A stretch of DNA of 64,000 bases from Neobacillus citreus (GCF_018343545.2 NZ_JAGYPE020000021.1:1-64000), one strand, 5' to 3'; shown: positions 9,707-18,827, counted from the first letter of the stretch. The notes: generated by a model from the sequence alone, not told the origin. Translations and numbers: made by a program.

Positions 9707-9764
9707 TGTCTAAAGAGCTATATTTTGGCAACAATGCAGTTTAAAAGGATTGAGGTGAAGCAGC

Positions 9765-10409
9765 TTGTTAAATGAAAAGCTGCATTCTTATATAGAAGGT
9801 CTAATTCCGGAGCGTCATTCTTTGTTAATGGAAATGGAGAGTTATGCCAACGAGCATCATGTTCCAATCATGGAGCTGGCCGGAATGGAAGCGATGATTC
9901 AAATGCTAAGAATCCATGGTGCCAAAAATATCCTTGAAGTGGGCACCGCCATTGGCTACTCTGCATTGAGAATGGCTTTTGCACTTCCGGATTCGAATAT
10001 TATCACGATTGAGCGGGATGAAGAACGCATTCAATTAGCAAAAGAATTTATTGCTAGGTCCGATTACCATGAAAATATATTTCTCATCGAAGGAGATGCG
10101 CTGGATGTTGAAGAGCGTGTAAGAGGCCATGCTCCCTACGATGCTATTTTTATTGATGCGGCTAAGGGGCAATATCAAAAATTCTTTGAAATTTACTCAA
10201 AATATTTAAAAGCAGACGGTTTGATTATTACGGATAATGTCTTGTTTAAAGGACTTGTTGCAGAATCGGAAATAGAATCTAAAAGGACGCGGAACCTTGT
10301 CAAAAAAATAGACGAATTTAACCGCTGGTTAATGAATCATAAGGATTTTGATACGGTTATTCTCCCAGTCGGTGATGGGGTCGCAATCAGTAAACGAAGA
10401 GGTGAATGA
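9765..10409 (+). CDS. trmR: tRNA 5-hydroxyuridine methyltransferase TrmR
   Basis: A 214-residue SAM-dependent O-methyltransferase of the caffeoyl-CoA/catechol type. LEVGTAIGYSALRMA is the SAM-binding loop and DAIFIDAAKGQYQKFFE the metal-binding segment with its Asp. TrmR (YrrM) methylates ho5U34 of tRNA to mo5U. Start is TTG at 9765 behind GAGGTGAAG. The next two genes make its substrate, so the three form a pathway operon. It is preceded by a structured leader. Confidence 0.9.
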   Translation: MLNEKLHSYIEGLIPERHSLLMEMESYANEHHVPIMELAGMEAMIQMLRIHGAKNILEVGTAIGYSALRMAFALPDSNIITIERDEERIQLAKEFIARSDYHENIFLIEGDALDVEERVRGHAPYDAIFIDAAKGQYQKFFEIYSKYLKADGLIITDNVLFKGLVAESEIESKRTRNLVKKIDEFNRWLMNHKDFDTVILPVGDGVAISKRRGE

Positions 10410-10411
10410 AA

Positions 10412-11341
10412 ATGAAAAAGACAGAACTATTGGTAACTCCCATTTCTGTTGATGACATTTTGCCATTGGCAGAGGCAGGGGCTGATGCCTTTGTTGTTGG
10501 GGAGCAGCGGTACGGCTTGAGACTTGCAGGGGAATTTACTCGAAGTGACGTGCAAAAAGCTATTGAACTGGCTCACTCAAAAGGAAAAAAAGTATATGTG
10601 GCTATGAATGCCATTTTTCATAATGATAAACTTCCAGAGCTGAACGATTATATTCGCTTTGTATCTGATGCAAAGGCTGATGCTATTATATTTGGCGATC
10701 CGGCTGTATTAATGGCTGCAAAAGAAACAGCTCCGGAAATGAAGCTGCATTGGAGCACCGAGACAACTGGTACCAACTGGTATACCTGTAACTATTGGGG
10801 CAGAAAAGGAGCGAAAAGAGCAGTCCTTGCCCGCGAAATTAACATGGATTCAATCGTGGAAATAAAGGAACAAGCAGAGGTTGAAATTGAAGTTCTCGTT
10901 CATGGAATGAGCTGCATGTTTCAATCGAAGCGTTCGCTCTTAGGCAACTATTTTGAGTACCAAGGCAAAGTCATGGAAATCGAAAACCGCAAACAGCAAA
11001 AGAATATGTTCCTCCACGATAATGAACGCGAGAACAAATACCCGATTTTTGAAGATGAAAATGGAACTCATATTATGAGCCCAAATGATATCTGCATTAT
11101 CGATGAGCTGCAGGATATGCTTGAGGCCGGAGTTGATTCGTTTAAAATTGATGGAATCTTAAAGAGTCCGGAATATATTTTAGCTGTTACAAAATTATAC
11201 CGCGAAGCCATTGACCTTTATTTTGAAGACTCGGACAATTATGAGGACAAAAAGGACGAGCTGTTAGAGGCGATTGAACAAATCCAGCCGGCTAACCGCC
11301 CATTAGATACAGGATTCTATTTTAAAGAGACAGTTTACTAA
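10412..11341 (+). CDS. trhP1: tRNA hydroxylation protein TrhP1 (U32 family, short)
   Basis: A 309-residue member of the peptidase U32 group. GADAFVVGEQRYGLRLAGEF and VLVHGMSCMFQSKRSLLGNY correspond to the U32 signature but lack its cysteine cluster. In B. subtilis TrhP1 (YrrN) and TrhP2 (YrrO) are needed for prephenate-dependent hydroxylation of U34 in tRNA. GAGGTG at 10399-10404 selects ATG at 10412 (seven bases) over ATG at 10406, which overlaps the trmR stop. Confidence 0.88.
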   Translation: MKKTELLVTPISVDDILPLAEAGADAFVVGEQRYGLRLAGEFTRSDVQKAIELAHSKGKKVYVAMNAIFHNDKLPELNDYIRFVSDAKADAIIFGDPAVLMAAKETAPEMKLHWSTETTGTNWYTCNYWGRKGAKRAVLAREINMDSIVEIKEQAEVEIEVLVHGMSCMFQSKRSLLGNYFEYQGKVMEIENRKQQKNMFLHDNERENKYPIFEDENGTHIMSPNDICIIDELQDMLEAGVDSFKIDGILKSPEYILAVTKLYREAIDLYFEDSDNYEDKKDELLEAIEQIQPANRPLDTGFYFKETVY

Positions 11342-11365
11342 TTCAGAAAGGGAGGAGTTCAAATC

Positions 11366-12634
11366 ATGAGTACTGTAAAAGATAAGATTTCAGAGATTAT
11401 TGATGGAAAACGCGTCATTGTCAAAAAGCCGGAACTCCTAGCTCCTGCAGGCAATCTTGAAAAATTAAAAATTGCTGTTCATTATGGTGCTGATGCCGTA
11501 TTTATCGGCGGACAGGAATACGGACTGCGCTCCAATGCCGACAATTTCTCTCAAGAAGAAATCAAAGAAGGCGTAGAGTTTGCGAAAAAGTACGGGGCTA
11601 AAATTTATGTAACCACTAATATTTATGCTCATAATGAAAATATTCCCGGTCTGGAAGAATATATTCTAGGACTAAAAGACGCGGGAATTGCGGGAATTAT
11701 CGTGGCAGACCCGCTGATTATTGAAACCTGCCGCAGGCTTGCACCTGAAATTGAAGTTCATTTAAGCACACAGCAATCTCTTTCTAACTGGAAAGCCATT
11801 CAATTCTGGCAGGAAGAGGGGCTTGAGCGTGTCGTGTTGGCCCGGGAAACAAGTGCGGAAGAAATCCGTGAAATGAAGGAGAAGGTGGATATTGAAATTG
11901 AGACCTTCATCCATGGAGCGATGTGTATCGCTTATTCCGGCCGTTGTACTCTCTCTAATCACATGACAGCCCGCGATTCTAACCGCGGCGGCTGCTGTCA
12001 ATCATGCCGCTGGGATTATGACTTGTATCAGTTAGAGGGCATGGATGAAAATGCCTTATTTGTTGAGGGTGATTCTCCATTCGCGATGAGTCCGAAGGAT
12101 TTAAACCTTATTCAGTCCATTCCGAAAATGATTGAGCTGGGCATCGACAGCTTGAAAATTGAAGGACGGATGAAGTCCATTCACTATATTGCCACTGTCG
12201 TAAGTGTCTACCGAAAAGTGATTGATGCGTACTGTGCGGATCCTGATAATTTTGTGATTAAGAAGGAATGGCTTGAAGAGCTTGATAAATGTGCCAACCG
12301 TGAAACGGCTACGGCCTTTTTCGAGGGTGTTCCCGGGTATAAAGAGCAAATGTTTGGTAATCATAGCAAAAAGACTAGTTTTGAATTTGTCGGTCTTGTC
12401 TTGGATTATGACAATGAAACGCAAATGGTTACCCTGCAGCAGCGTAATCACTTCAAACCTGGTGATGAAGTTGAATTCTTTGGACCAGAAATTGAGAACT
12501 TTACCCATGTAATCGATAAGGTTTGGGATGAAAAAGGAAATGAATTGGATGCGGCAAGACATCCGCTTCAAATTGTACGATTTAAAATGGACAAACCGGT
12601 TTATCTTAACAACATGATGCGAAAGGAGAACTAG
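11366..12634 (+). CDS. trhP2: tRNA hydroxylation protein TrhP2 (U32 family)
   Basis: A 422-residue U32 protein with the full signature: [20 protein letters not shown] followed by [10 protein letters not shown], supplying several cysteines that can hold an iron-sulfur cluster, then [12 protein letters not shown] and [17 protein letters not shown]. The extra C-terminal domain (from about residue 340) is beta-rich. Acts with TrhP1 in making 5-hydroxyuridine at tRNA position 34. GGGAGGAG precedes ATG; udk follows after one base. Confidence 0.9.
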   Translation: MSTVKDKISEIIDGKRVIVKKPELLAPAGNLEKLKIAVHYGADAVFIGGQEYGLRSNADNFSQEEIKEGVEFAKKYGAKIYVTTNIYAHNENIPGLEEYILGLKDAGIAGIIVADPLIIETCRRLAPEIEVHLSTQQSLSNWKAIQFWQEEGLERVVLARETSAEEIREMKEKVDIEIETFIHGAMCIAYSGRCTLSNHMTARDSNRGGCCQSCRWDYDLYQLEGMDENALFVEGDSPFAMSPKDLNLIQSIPKMIELGIDSLKIEGRMKSIHYIATVVSVYRKVIDAYCADPDNFVIKKEWLEELDKCANRETATAFFEGVPGYKEQMFGNHSKKTSFEFVGLVLDYDNETQMVTLQQRNHFKPGDEVEFFGPEIENFTHVIDKVWDEKGNELDAARHPLQIVRFKMDKPVYLNNMMRKEN

Positions 12635-12635
12635 C

Positions 12636-13271
12636 ATGATGCATAGGCCGGTTGTGATCGGTGTTGCCGGAGGGTCAGGCTCCGGTAAAACGAGTGTGTC
12701 AAAAGCGATATATGAAAGCTTTAAGGGTCACTCGATTTTAATGCTTGAACAGGATTATTATTATAAAGACCAAAGCCATCTGCCGTTTGAGGAGCGGTTA
12801 AAAACGAATTATGATCATCCGCTTGCCTTTGATACGGATTTACTTATCGAGCATATCGAACAGCTCTTGAGGTATGAGCCGATTGAAAAGCCGGTATATG
12901 ATTATTCCATTCATACACGCTCTGACCAGGTGATTGATGTAGAGCCGAAGGATGTTATCATCTTAGAGGGAATTTTGGTTCTTGAGGACGAGCGGCTCCG
13001 TGATTTAATGGATATTAAATTATTCGTCGATACCGATGCGGATATTCGTATTATCCGCCGCCTCCAGCGCGATATTCAGGAACGCGGGCGTACACTTGAT
13101 TCGGTTATAGACCAATATGTCAATGTTGTCCGCCCGATGCATAACCAATTTATTGAGCCGACCAAGCGCTATGCAGATATCATTATTCCTGAGGGCGGGC
13201 ATAATCATGTGGCGATTGATTTAATGGTCACAAAAATTCAAACAATTCTTGAACAAAAGTCATTTTTATGA
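12636..13271 (+). CDS. udk: Uridine/cytidine kinase
   Basis: A 211-residue P-loop kinase that phosphorylates uridine and cytidine in pyrimidine salvage. [17 protein letters not shown] is the Walker A motif; [18 protein letters not shown] and [12 protein letters not shown] form the nucleoside-binding region; [18 protein letters not shown] is the lid. AAAGGAG precedes ATGATG. It ends the trmR operon, with a strong terminator 50 bases later. Confidence 0.95.
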   Translation: MMHRPVVIGVAGGSGSGKTSVSKAIYESFKGHSILMLEQDYYYKDQSHLPFEERLKTNYDHPLAFDTDLLIEHIEQLLRYEPIEKPVYDYSIHTRSDQVIDVEPKDVIILEGILVLEDERLRDLMDIKLFVDTDADIRIIRRLQRDIQERGRTLDSVIDQYVNVVRPMHNQFIEPTKRYADIIIPEGGHNHVAIDLMVTKIQTILEQKSFL

Positions 13272-13320
13272 AACAATAGCAAGTGATAATCCTAAAAATG
13301 TCCACAAAATGGATGAATAT

Positions 13321-13363
13321 TAGCTGCGCGCCCTATAATAGGACGCGCTGCTATCAATTTTTT
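13321..13363 (+). terminator. Terminator of udk, long dyad
   Basis: Sixteen-base arms at 13321-13336 and 13338-13353 match at 14 positions, with GCGCG near the middle and CCTAT/ATAGG at the apex. Four bases later comes T6 (13358-13363). Confidence 0.8.
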
Positions 13364-13391
13364 GCCAATTGGCATAATGCTTACATATCAT
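13362..13391 (+). promoter_or_regulatory. Probable greA promoter
   Basis: TTGCCA at 13362-13367 and TATCAT at 13386-13391 with an 18-base spacer, 46 bases before the greA start. The -35 overlaps the palindrome TTGCCAATTGGCA. Confidence 0.45.
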
Positions 13392-13436
13392 ACATACACA
13401 ATCTATGGGGTTGTGAGACCAGAAGGAGTGAGGGTT

Positions 13437-13913
13437 TTGGCTGCAGAAAAAGTTTTTCCAATGACTCAGGCAGGAAAAGAAAAATTAGAACAGGAACTTG
13501 AATATTTAAAAACGGTTAAGCGTAAAGAGGTAGTAGAAAGAATTAAAATCGCCAGAAGTTTTGGGGATTTATCTGAAAACTCCGAGTACGATTCTGCTAA
13601 AGAAGAGCAAGCTTTTGTTGAAGGCAGAATCACTACGTTAGAAAATATGATCCGCAATGCCAAGATTATCAGTGAAGGTGAATTGGCAGGGGATACTGTG
13701 TCTCTAGGCAGCTCAGTAACATTTGTTGAGCTTCCGGACGGCGATGAAGAAACCTATACGATTGTCGGTAGTGCAGAGGCAGATCCGTTCGAAGGGAAAA
13801 TTTCCAACGACTCTCCAATTGCCAGGAGCTTAATGGGCAAAAAGGTAGGGGACCAAGTATCTGTCCAAACCCCTGGCGGCGAGATGAGTGTCCGCATTGT
13901 TAGTATAAAATAA
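13437..13913 (+). CDS. greA: Transcription elongation factor GreA
   Basis: A 158-residue protein that rescues backtracked RNA polymerase by stimulating transcript cleavage. The N-terminal coiled coil carries [23 protein letters not shown] with the acidic tip residues, and the C-terminal FKBP-like domain ends [12 protein letters not shown]. Start is TTG at 13437 with AGAAGGAG eight bases before; the longer frame upstream is not GreA-like. Length equals the usual 157-158 residues. Confidence 0.95.
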   Translation: MAAEKVFPMTQAGKEKLEQELEYLKTVKRKEVVERIKIARSFGDLSENSEYDSAKEEQAFVEGRITTLENMIRNAKIISEGELAGDTVSLGSSVTFVELPDGDEETYTIVGSAEADPFEGKISNDSPIARSLMGKKVGDQVSVQTPGGEMSVRIVSIK

Positions 13914-13948
13914 GGAAAAATCAGCCTGAATAGTTTGAAAACGCTAAA

Positions 13949-13979
13949 CCTCGTCAAAACTTTTGACGAGGTGTTTTTT
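13949..13979 (+). terminator. Terminator of greA whose 3' arm holds the pbpI ribosome site
   Basis: CCTCGTCAAAA (13949-13959) pairs with TTTTGACGAGG (13961-13971), and after GTG a T6 run (13974-13979) leads directly into the pbpI ATG at 13980. GAGGTG at 13968-13973 is both the 3' arm and the pbpI Shine-Dalgarno. Confidence 0.75.
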
Positions 13980-15728
13980 ATGTGGAGAAGAAGAGCAAAA
14001 GGCTGGCTTATAATTTGTATCGTTTGCTTTATGCTTTTAATGGGGCGTCTTATGCAAATTCAATTGTTTGAGACGGAAACCTTTTCCAAGCATAATGTGA
14101 ATTTGCTTGAAGACAGCGTCCAGCAGAGGACACAGGAACTGGTGATTGATAATGGGAGGGGGAACTTTCTGGACCGAAACGGCACCATGCTGACACATAA
14201 AAAAGTCAGTGTACTTGTCTTATTCCCATTCCTAAAAAAGTTGGACTGGGATATTAAAAAGGTGTCCGACATCTCAGGCATATCGGAATTTGCTCTGAAA
14301 AATGCGGTGGATTCAGCGCAAAAGCCATTTGCCTATGGTGACCCGGCCCCAATTGAATTGACACCTTCACAGATGGAAAGAATCAATGCGTTAAACATAC
14401 CTGGCGTATTTGCGATAGAGAAGAAATTTGAACGGGCCAATGTGCCGGCAGAACAATTGCTTGGACTGACAGGAGAAAATGCAGCCGAATTGCAAAAGCG
14501 CTATCCTAATAAAGAGCTGTCCGAGAAAACCTTAATAGGTGTTTCTGGGCTTGAGGAAAGCTTTGATGAATTCCTGCTTCCTGAAGGGAAATCGAAGCTT
14601 GTCTACCACGTAGACGGGGGAGGGGCGCCTTTATTTGGCATAAACGTAAAATATGTTGACCCGGCTAATCCATTTTATCCTGTCAATGTTCGGACAACCA
14701 TTGATAAAACAATTCAGCAAAAAGCCGAGGAGCTGGTTGATAAGTATCAAATTAAAAAAGGTGGACTGGTTCTGCTGAACATCGAGGATAACAGTGTACT
14801 GGCTATGGTTTCAAGGCCTGACGTCAATAAGAAGGATCCTTACAGCGGGACAGGCATTACTAATAGAATGCTGAAGCAGCAAATCATGGGTTCTGTTTTT
14901 AAAACAGTTGTTGCGGCGGCCGCAATTGACCATAATCTTGATGATCCAAACAGACTGTTTGACTGCAGTAAAAAAATCAATGGCAAACCGGAATTAAAAT
15001 ATGATTACGGCATGTTAAATTTTACGGATAGTTTTGCCAGAAGCTGTAATCGCACCTTTGGTGAACTGGCGAAGGAGCTGCAAAAGATCGACCCAAATCT
15101 TTTGGAAGTGTATGCAGAGAAATTGTCTTTAACGGGTTCTGTCGGTTGGCAGGGAGACGTTTATCATACAAGTGATTTCAAACAGTTTGATAATGAAGAC
15201 AAGGGCAGGGTCTTTCTGTCCGATGAGGCTAGAAAGGATCCGAACTTTGCCGCAATGTCTGGAATTGGCCAGAATGAGGTCAGGGCAACTCCACTGGCTG
15301 TTGCCAATATGATGGCGAGCATCGCTAGGGGCGGCAAGAAAGAATCGGTCCGCGCCGTTTCAAAAATAGAGTATAAAAACGGAACTACGATGGTTAATTT
15401 CCCTGAACAGCCGCTTAAAGGCGATTCCATTTCCCCATATACGGCGATGAAACTACAAAAATTACTGAGAGAGGTCGTATTGAACCAAAATGGGACGGGC
15501 CGCTGGTTTAAGGAACTCCCATATGAGGTGGCGGGAAAATCCGGTACAGCTGAAACTGGTAAATATGAGGATGGCAAGCAGCTGCATAATAAGTGGTTTG
15601 CAGGCTATTTTCCCTATCAGAATCCAAAATATGCACTAGTAACCGTTAATTTGGATGTGACAGAAAATGAAGGAGGGGTAAATTTATTATTTGCCGATAT
15701 GGTGAAAAGGCTATCCGAGCAGGAATAA
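13980..15728 (+). CDS. pbpI: Class B penicillin-binding protein PbpI
   Basis: A 582-residue peptidoglycan transpeptidase anchored by one N-terminal helix (GWLIICIVCFMLLMG). A dimerisation domain follows, then the transpeptidase with the three expected motifs: S305-V-F-K308 (active-site Ser), S355-C-N357 and K520-S-G522. The start is ATG at 13980 with GAGGTG six bases upstream; a TTG at 13935 has no ribosome site. Length and place equal B. subtilis yrrR/pbpI, whose role overlaps that of other class B enzymes. Confidence 0.93.
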   Translation: MWRRRAKGWLIICIVCFMLLMGRLMQIQLFETETFSKHNVNLLEDSVQQRTQELVIDNGRGNFLDRNGTMLTHKKVSVLVLFPFLKKLDWDIKKVSDISGISEFALKNAVDSAQKPFAYGDPAPIELTPSQMERINALNIPGVFAIEKKFERANVPAEQLLGLTGENAAELQKRYPNKELSEKTLIGVSGLEESFDEFLLPEGKSKLVYHVDGGGAPLFGINVKYVDPANPFYPVNVRTTIDKTIQQKAEELVDKYQIKKGGLVLLNIEDNSVLAMVSRPDVNKKDPYSGTGITNRMLKQQIMGSVFKTVVAAAAIDHNLDDPNRLFDCSKKINGKPELKYDYGMLNFTDSFARSCNRTFGELAKELQKIDPNLLEVYAEKLSLTGSVGWQGDVYHTSDFKQFDNEDKGRVFLSDEARKDPNFAAMSGIGQNEVRATPLAVANMMASIARGGKKESVRAVSKIEYKNGTTMVNFPEQPLKGDSISPYTAMKLQKLLREVVLNQNGTGRWFKELPYEVAGKSGTAETGKYEDGKQLHNKWFAGYFPYQNPKYALVTVNLDVTENEGGVNLLFADMVKRLSEQE

Positions 15729-15762
15729 TGGGTTTAATTCACTTCTAAATCGAGGAAATTCC

Positions 15763-15791
15763 TTCAAGTTGTTTTGAAATCATGTTAAAAT
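15763..15791 (+). promoter_or_regulatory. Probable yrrS promoter
   Basis: Extended -10 TGTTAAAAT (TAAAAT at 15786-15791) with a weak -35 TTCAAG at 15763-15768, spacer 17. Confidence 0.4.
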
Positions 15792-15824
15792 ATTCACAGC
15801 CTAGCTTTTTAGGAGGGATGATTT

Positions 15825-16493
15825 TTGAATAATGATTTCAAGCAAAATTCACGGTCTACTTACCGTGCCAAAAGAAAAAAAACGAATATTGTCTTAAATA
15901 GTTTAATTATCATTGTCCTGGCCTTAATAATTTTGGTAGCTTATAATATTTTTGCATCTGGAAGTGACGAGAAAGCTGTGACTAAACAGGAAACGCCGAA
16001 ACAAGAACAAAAACAGGCGGCACCTAAAGAGAAAAAAGCTGAAGAGACCAAGAAAAAGGAAAAGCCTTCAGAAGATAAAGCAGCCAAAGAGGAAGATGAA
16101 AAACAAAGCGAGGAAGCCACAGCACCAGAAAATGCTGATGATTCACAGGCTGTTATTACTGATGGAGGGACTTCGCCTAATGTGGTAAAAACCATTGAAA
16201 ATCCAGCTTGGAAGCCAGTAGGTACAACGCAAACAGGAGAACATACAGCTGTCTACGATCAATCTTCAGTTGATTGGCAGGAAATGCTAAAGGCCGTCTC
16301 CTATGCAACTGGGCTGGATTCTGGCAATATGACTGTTTACTGGCTCGGCCGGGATAAAACCACTGCTAATGCATCCTTTGCTACAGTTGCATCCAAGGAT
16401 AAACAGCAGAAATATAATGTATATATCAAGTGGGTTGATGGCCAAGGCTGGATGCCGACAAGGGTCGAAGAATTAGCGGAAATCCAGCAATAG
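15825..16493 (+). CDS. yrrS: DUF1510 membrane-anchored protein YrrS
   Basis: A 222-residue protein with a basic N-terminus, one membrane helix (VLNSLIIIVLALIILVAYNIF), a low-complexity Lys/Glu/Ala-rich linker (about residues 45-105) and a folded C-terminal domain (GTTQTGEHTAVYDQSSVDWQEM onward) of the DUF1510 family. Start TTG with GGAGGG seven bases upstream. It follows pbpI as in B. subtilis. The layout suggests an extracytoplasmic partner of a cell-wall enzyme; that is inference. Confidence 0.85.
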   Translation: MNNDFKQNSRSTYRAKRKKTNIVLNSLIIIVLALIILVAYNIFASGSDEKAVTKQETPKQEQKQAAPKEKKAEETKKKEKPSEDKAAKEEDEKQSEEATAPENADDSQAVITDGGTSPNVVKTIENPAWKPVGTTQTGEHTAVYDQSSVDWQEMLKAVSYATGLDSGNMTVYWLGRDKTTANASFATVASKDKQQKYNVYIKWVDGQGWMPTRVEELAEIQQ

Positions 16494-16498
16494 TGAGC

Positions 16499-16536
16499 AG
16501 GATGGGCCATAACCGGTTCCATCCTATTTCTTTTTA
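16499..16536 (+). terminator. Rho-independent terminator of yrrS
   Basis: AGGATGG (16499-16505) pairs with CCATCCT (16519-16525); a T-rich tail follows and overlaps the 3' end of the convergent yrzA. Confidence 0.7.
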
Positions 16537-16727
16537 AAATGGACCACTGCCGAAAAGTAGGTTTGTCCTTTTTCATTCACATGGACTTGATGGGAAACGG
16601 AGTGGACCCCCAGCAGGATTCCTTTGTTGACCTCGATTTGGTTCGCGATTTTCTTTTCCAGCGTTTTTAAATCTCCGGCTTCAAAAAACTCCACTTTATC
16701 TTCAATAAAATCAAGTTGAAAATTCAT
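16524..16727 (-). CDS. yrzA: DUF2536 family protein YrzA
   Basis: A 67-residue protein, MNFQLDFIEDKVEFFEA at the start and a basic tail VVHFKKK, of the DUF2536 family. GGAGGTTGT precedes the ATG on the minus strand. Convergent with yrrS. Function unknown. Confidence 0.8.
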   Translation of the reverse strand: MNFQLDFIEDKVEFFEAGDLKTLEKKIANQIEVNKGILLGVHSVSHQVHVNEKGQTYFSAVVHFKKK

Positions 16728-16916
16728 CTATACAACCTCCTTCCATGCATAATTCTAATGAAATATTTATTCTAAATCAATGATTTGATAGAAAGCTGTC
16801 AGCAAAAAAGGTACAATGATGTTTGCGGATACGATGTAACAATTTGAAGAAAAATAATAAAACAATCGTTTAAGCGAAAAATAAAGCAAAAGCTTTTAGG
16901 AGAGAGGTTTATACAT

Positions 16917-17609
16917 ATGAAAATTGCTATCATTGGTGCAATGGAAGAGGAAGTAACCTTACTAAGAGACCATATTGAAGGACAAACAAAAGAAGAAGTA
17001 GCTGGCTGTGAATTTACCTTTGGGAAAATGCACGGCAAGGATGTCATCCTGTTACGTTCAGGCATTGGTAAGGTAAATGCCGCCATGTCTACAACCATTC
17101 TATTGGATAAATATAAGCCAGATTGCATCATCAACACTGGTTCTGCTGGCGGTTTAAATCCAGACCTGAATGTGGGAGATGCAGTCATTTCAACAGAAGT
17201 GCGCCACCACGACGTTGATGTAACGGCTTTTGATTATGAATATGGCCAAGTACCCCAGCTGCCGGCAGCTTTCTTGGCTGATGAAAAGTTAATGTCGATT
17301 GCCGAAGCAGCAGCAGGGGAGTTGGAAAATTTCCAGATTGTCAGAGGTTTAATTGCAACAGGCGATTCCTTTATGGAGGACCCTAAAAAAGTGGAATTTA
17401 TCCGCGGGAAATTTAAAAATCTACAGGCAGTGGAAATGGAAGCAGCAGCGATTGCGCAGGTCGCCTTTCGGTTTGGTGTTCCATTTGTAATTATTCGTTC
17501 CCTTTCGGATATTGCCGGAAAAGAGTCAGAAATTTCCTTTGATCAGTTTATCGATAAAGCAGCCACAAATTCGGCAACCTTAGTTATGAAAATGGTTAAG
17601 GCTTTATAG
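16917..17609 (+). CDS. mtnN: 5'-methylthioadenosine/S-adenosylhomocysteine nucleosidase
   Basis: A 230-residue enzyme that removes adenine from methylthioadenosine and S-adenosylhomocysteine. IGAMEEEV holds the acid Glu, [17 protein letters not shown] is the phosphorylase-like loop, [13 protein letters not shown] the substrate Glu segment and RSLSDIAG the catalytic Asp. AGAGAGGTTTATACAT precedes ATG. In B. subtilis it is followed by mccA-mccB-yrhC; here the mcc genes are absent and repeats follow. Confidence 0.95.
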   Translation: MKIAIIGAMEEEVTLLRDHIEGQTKEEVAGCEFTFGKMHGKDVILLRSGIGKVNAAMSTTILLDKYKPDCIINTGSAGGLNPDLNVGDAVISTEVRHHDVDVTAFDYEYGQVPQLPAAFLADEKLMSIAEAAAGELENFQIVRGLIATGDSFMEDPKKVEFIRGKFKNLQAVEMEAAAIAQVAFRFGVPFVIIRSLSDIAGKESEISFDQFIDKAATNSATLVMKMVKAL

Positions 17610-17687
17610 CCTTTTAAGAAAAAGCTCCTCATAGGATCGAGAGGATCCGCACTTATCGGTTGGGGATCAGGTTAAGCACCCGAACTG

Positions 17688-17880
17688 AAAAATAGACGGA
17701 AAAATTTCGCTTATTTAGTGATTGTTATTAAAAAAGGCTTAAATAGACGGAAAATTTTCGGTTATTGACTCGATAAATTCAAAAATGGGGGATTTTTCTT
17801 TGCATAACCGGAAATTCTTCCCTTATTTACCCCAAAACGAGCTCATTTCTGTATTTAACCGGAAAACCTTCGCTTATTTT
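17688..17880 (+). repeat. Four imperfect palindromic repeats
   Basis: Units at about 17688-17717, 17740-17767, 17803-17829 and 17852-17880 share the pattern AATAnnCGGAAAnnTTTCGnTTATT, itself an imperfect palindrome able to form a hairpin. They begin about 50, 62 and 51 bases apart. A 64-codon reading frame over the last two copies is most likely only a translation of the repeats. The rest of 17610-18133 shows no gene I can support. Confidence 0.75.
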
Positions 17881-18002
17881 ACTTTTGCTGATTACTCGAT
17901 TAAGGACAAGGCATCATATTTAATGAGGAGTGAGTTTTTCCAAGAGAACGGTGAAGTAAGTGAGGTTTTATATAAATAAGGTTTTGGTTTTACTAATAAA
18001 GA

Positions 18003-18036
18003 AACTCGCCAATTCCTATGGCGAGTTTTACTTTTT
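18003..18036 (+). terminator. Orphan terminator
   Basis: Perfect eight-base arms AACTCGCC (18003-18010) and GGCGAGTT (18020-18027) followed by TTACTTTTTT. No credible gene ends just upstream; mtnN ended 400 bases earlier. Confidence 0.7.
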
Positions 18037-18133
18037 TAAATACCAATAACGATTCCAATACCACTGTCATTTCGGCCCTTATTTTTAGAGAAGCACCTCA
18101 AAAAAGGAACCCTTTAATTCACAGCAGAGGCGC

Positions 18134-18394
18134 TTATTTCTTCGAGTAATAATCCTGTCCATCCTCTATCTCTAGCAATTTCATTTCGCATTGCTTGGAA
18201 AAAGTAAAGAATAGTATCGATGCGGCCAAGAAGGACATAGAGGATAGAATGCATATATTTAAATCCATATCCGTTTTTGTATCGGACGGAATAATGACGC
18301 CAATAAAGAAAAAGATCCCCACAGCCAATAAAACAGTTCCGTACCGCTTAAAATCAACCACCTTCTCATAAAGACTCCGCGTTTTCTGCTTCAC
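18134..18394 (-). CDS. yrhC: YrhC family membrane protein
   Basis: An 86-residue protein with a basic N-terminus and two membrane helices (VLLAVGIFFFIGVII and ILSSMSFLAASILFF), then a charged tail. Start GTG at 18394 behind GGGGTG. It matches YrhC, which lies at the end of the B. subtilis mtnN-mccA-mccB-yrhC operon. Here it is on the opposite strand from mtnN and without mccAB. Function unknown. Confidence 0.75.
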   Translation of the reverse strand: MKQKTRSLYEKVVDFKRYGTVLLAVGIFFFIGVIIPSDTKTDMDLNICILSSMSFLAASILFFTFSKQCEMKLLEIEDGQDYYSKK

Positions 18395-18541
18395 AGCTGA
18401 TTCACCCCTTCTTTTAAAAATCTACTAAACCACTTTACCATACAGATTTCCGATAAACAGTTAGTAAATTCTTGAAAAGATGCCTAACACTTAATATCCT
18501 GGGGTATTTGACTATTTTTGAAATAAATTTCTAAAAAGTGG

Positions 18542-18570
18542 TTTACAAACCACTTGTATGTGGATATAAT
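18542..18570 (+). promoter_or_regulatory. Sigma-A promoter before a 33-codon ORF
   Basis: TTTACA at 18542-18547 and TATAAT at 18565-18570, 17 bases apart. Confidence 0.75.
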
Positions 18571-18612
18571 TACCGTAGCAAGTAAAAAATTCCAAAAAGG
18601 AGGTCGAAGGTA

Positions 18613-18714
18613 ATGTTATTAGCGATTAATGTAACGAGTTGTGTTCCAAATGCAATGGCTGAAACTGAATATTTGAATATCATGCATTCGACCAGATTGG
18701 AATGGATTGCTTAG
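18613..18714 (+). CDS. Putative 33-residue peptide
   Basis: ATG to TAG, 33 residues beginning MLLAINVTSCVPNAMAE and ending LEWIA, with AAAAAGGAGG ten bases upstream and a strong promoter 43 bases upstream. I recognise no family. It may be a leader peptide, since two terminators follow, or a small protein of the yrzI cluster. Confidence 0.5.
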   Translation: MLLAINVTSCVPNAMAETEYLNIMHSTRLEWIA

Positions 18715-18742
18715 TGTGTTAATTTGCATCTACATATCCATG

Positions 18743-18774
18743 CCGCAGGGAGAATGACGCCTTGCGGTATTTTT
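18743..18774 (+). terminator. First of two tandem terminators
   Basis: CCGCAGG (18743-18749) pairs with CCTTGCGG (18760-18767), one G-T pair, followed by A then T5 and GTGCCC. Confidence 0.7.
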
Positions 18775-18794
18775 GTGCCCATTTTTCGGGGAAA

Positions 18795-18827
18795 GGCCGC
18801 AAGGAACTATCTTCTTGCGGCCTTTTT
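18795..18827 (+). terminator. Second of two tandem terminators
   Basis: Perfect nine-base arms GGCCGCAAG (18795-18803) and CTTGCGGCC (18814-18822) and T5, followed by GTGCCC as in the first terminator, so the two are probably duplicates. Confidence 0.85.

Noticed and set aside
12101-12637. 178-codon frame on the minus strand inside trhP2
   Set aside because: Covered by a conserved gene; no start signal and no family.
13362-13436. N-terminal extension of greA by 25 residues
   Set aside because: The extension overlaps the predicted promoter, has no ribosome site and GreA proteins do not have it; TTG at 13437 gives the usual length.
17688-17880. CRISPR array
   Set aside because: The four repeats are imperfect palindromes with unequal, partly related spacers and no cas genes near.
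17785-17979. 64-codon open frame after mtnN
   Set aside because: It translates two of the palindromic repeats (NRKFF and NRKTF segments), has no clear ribosome site and no recognisable fold.
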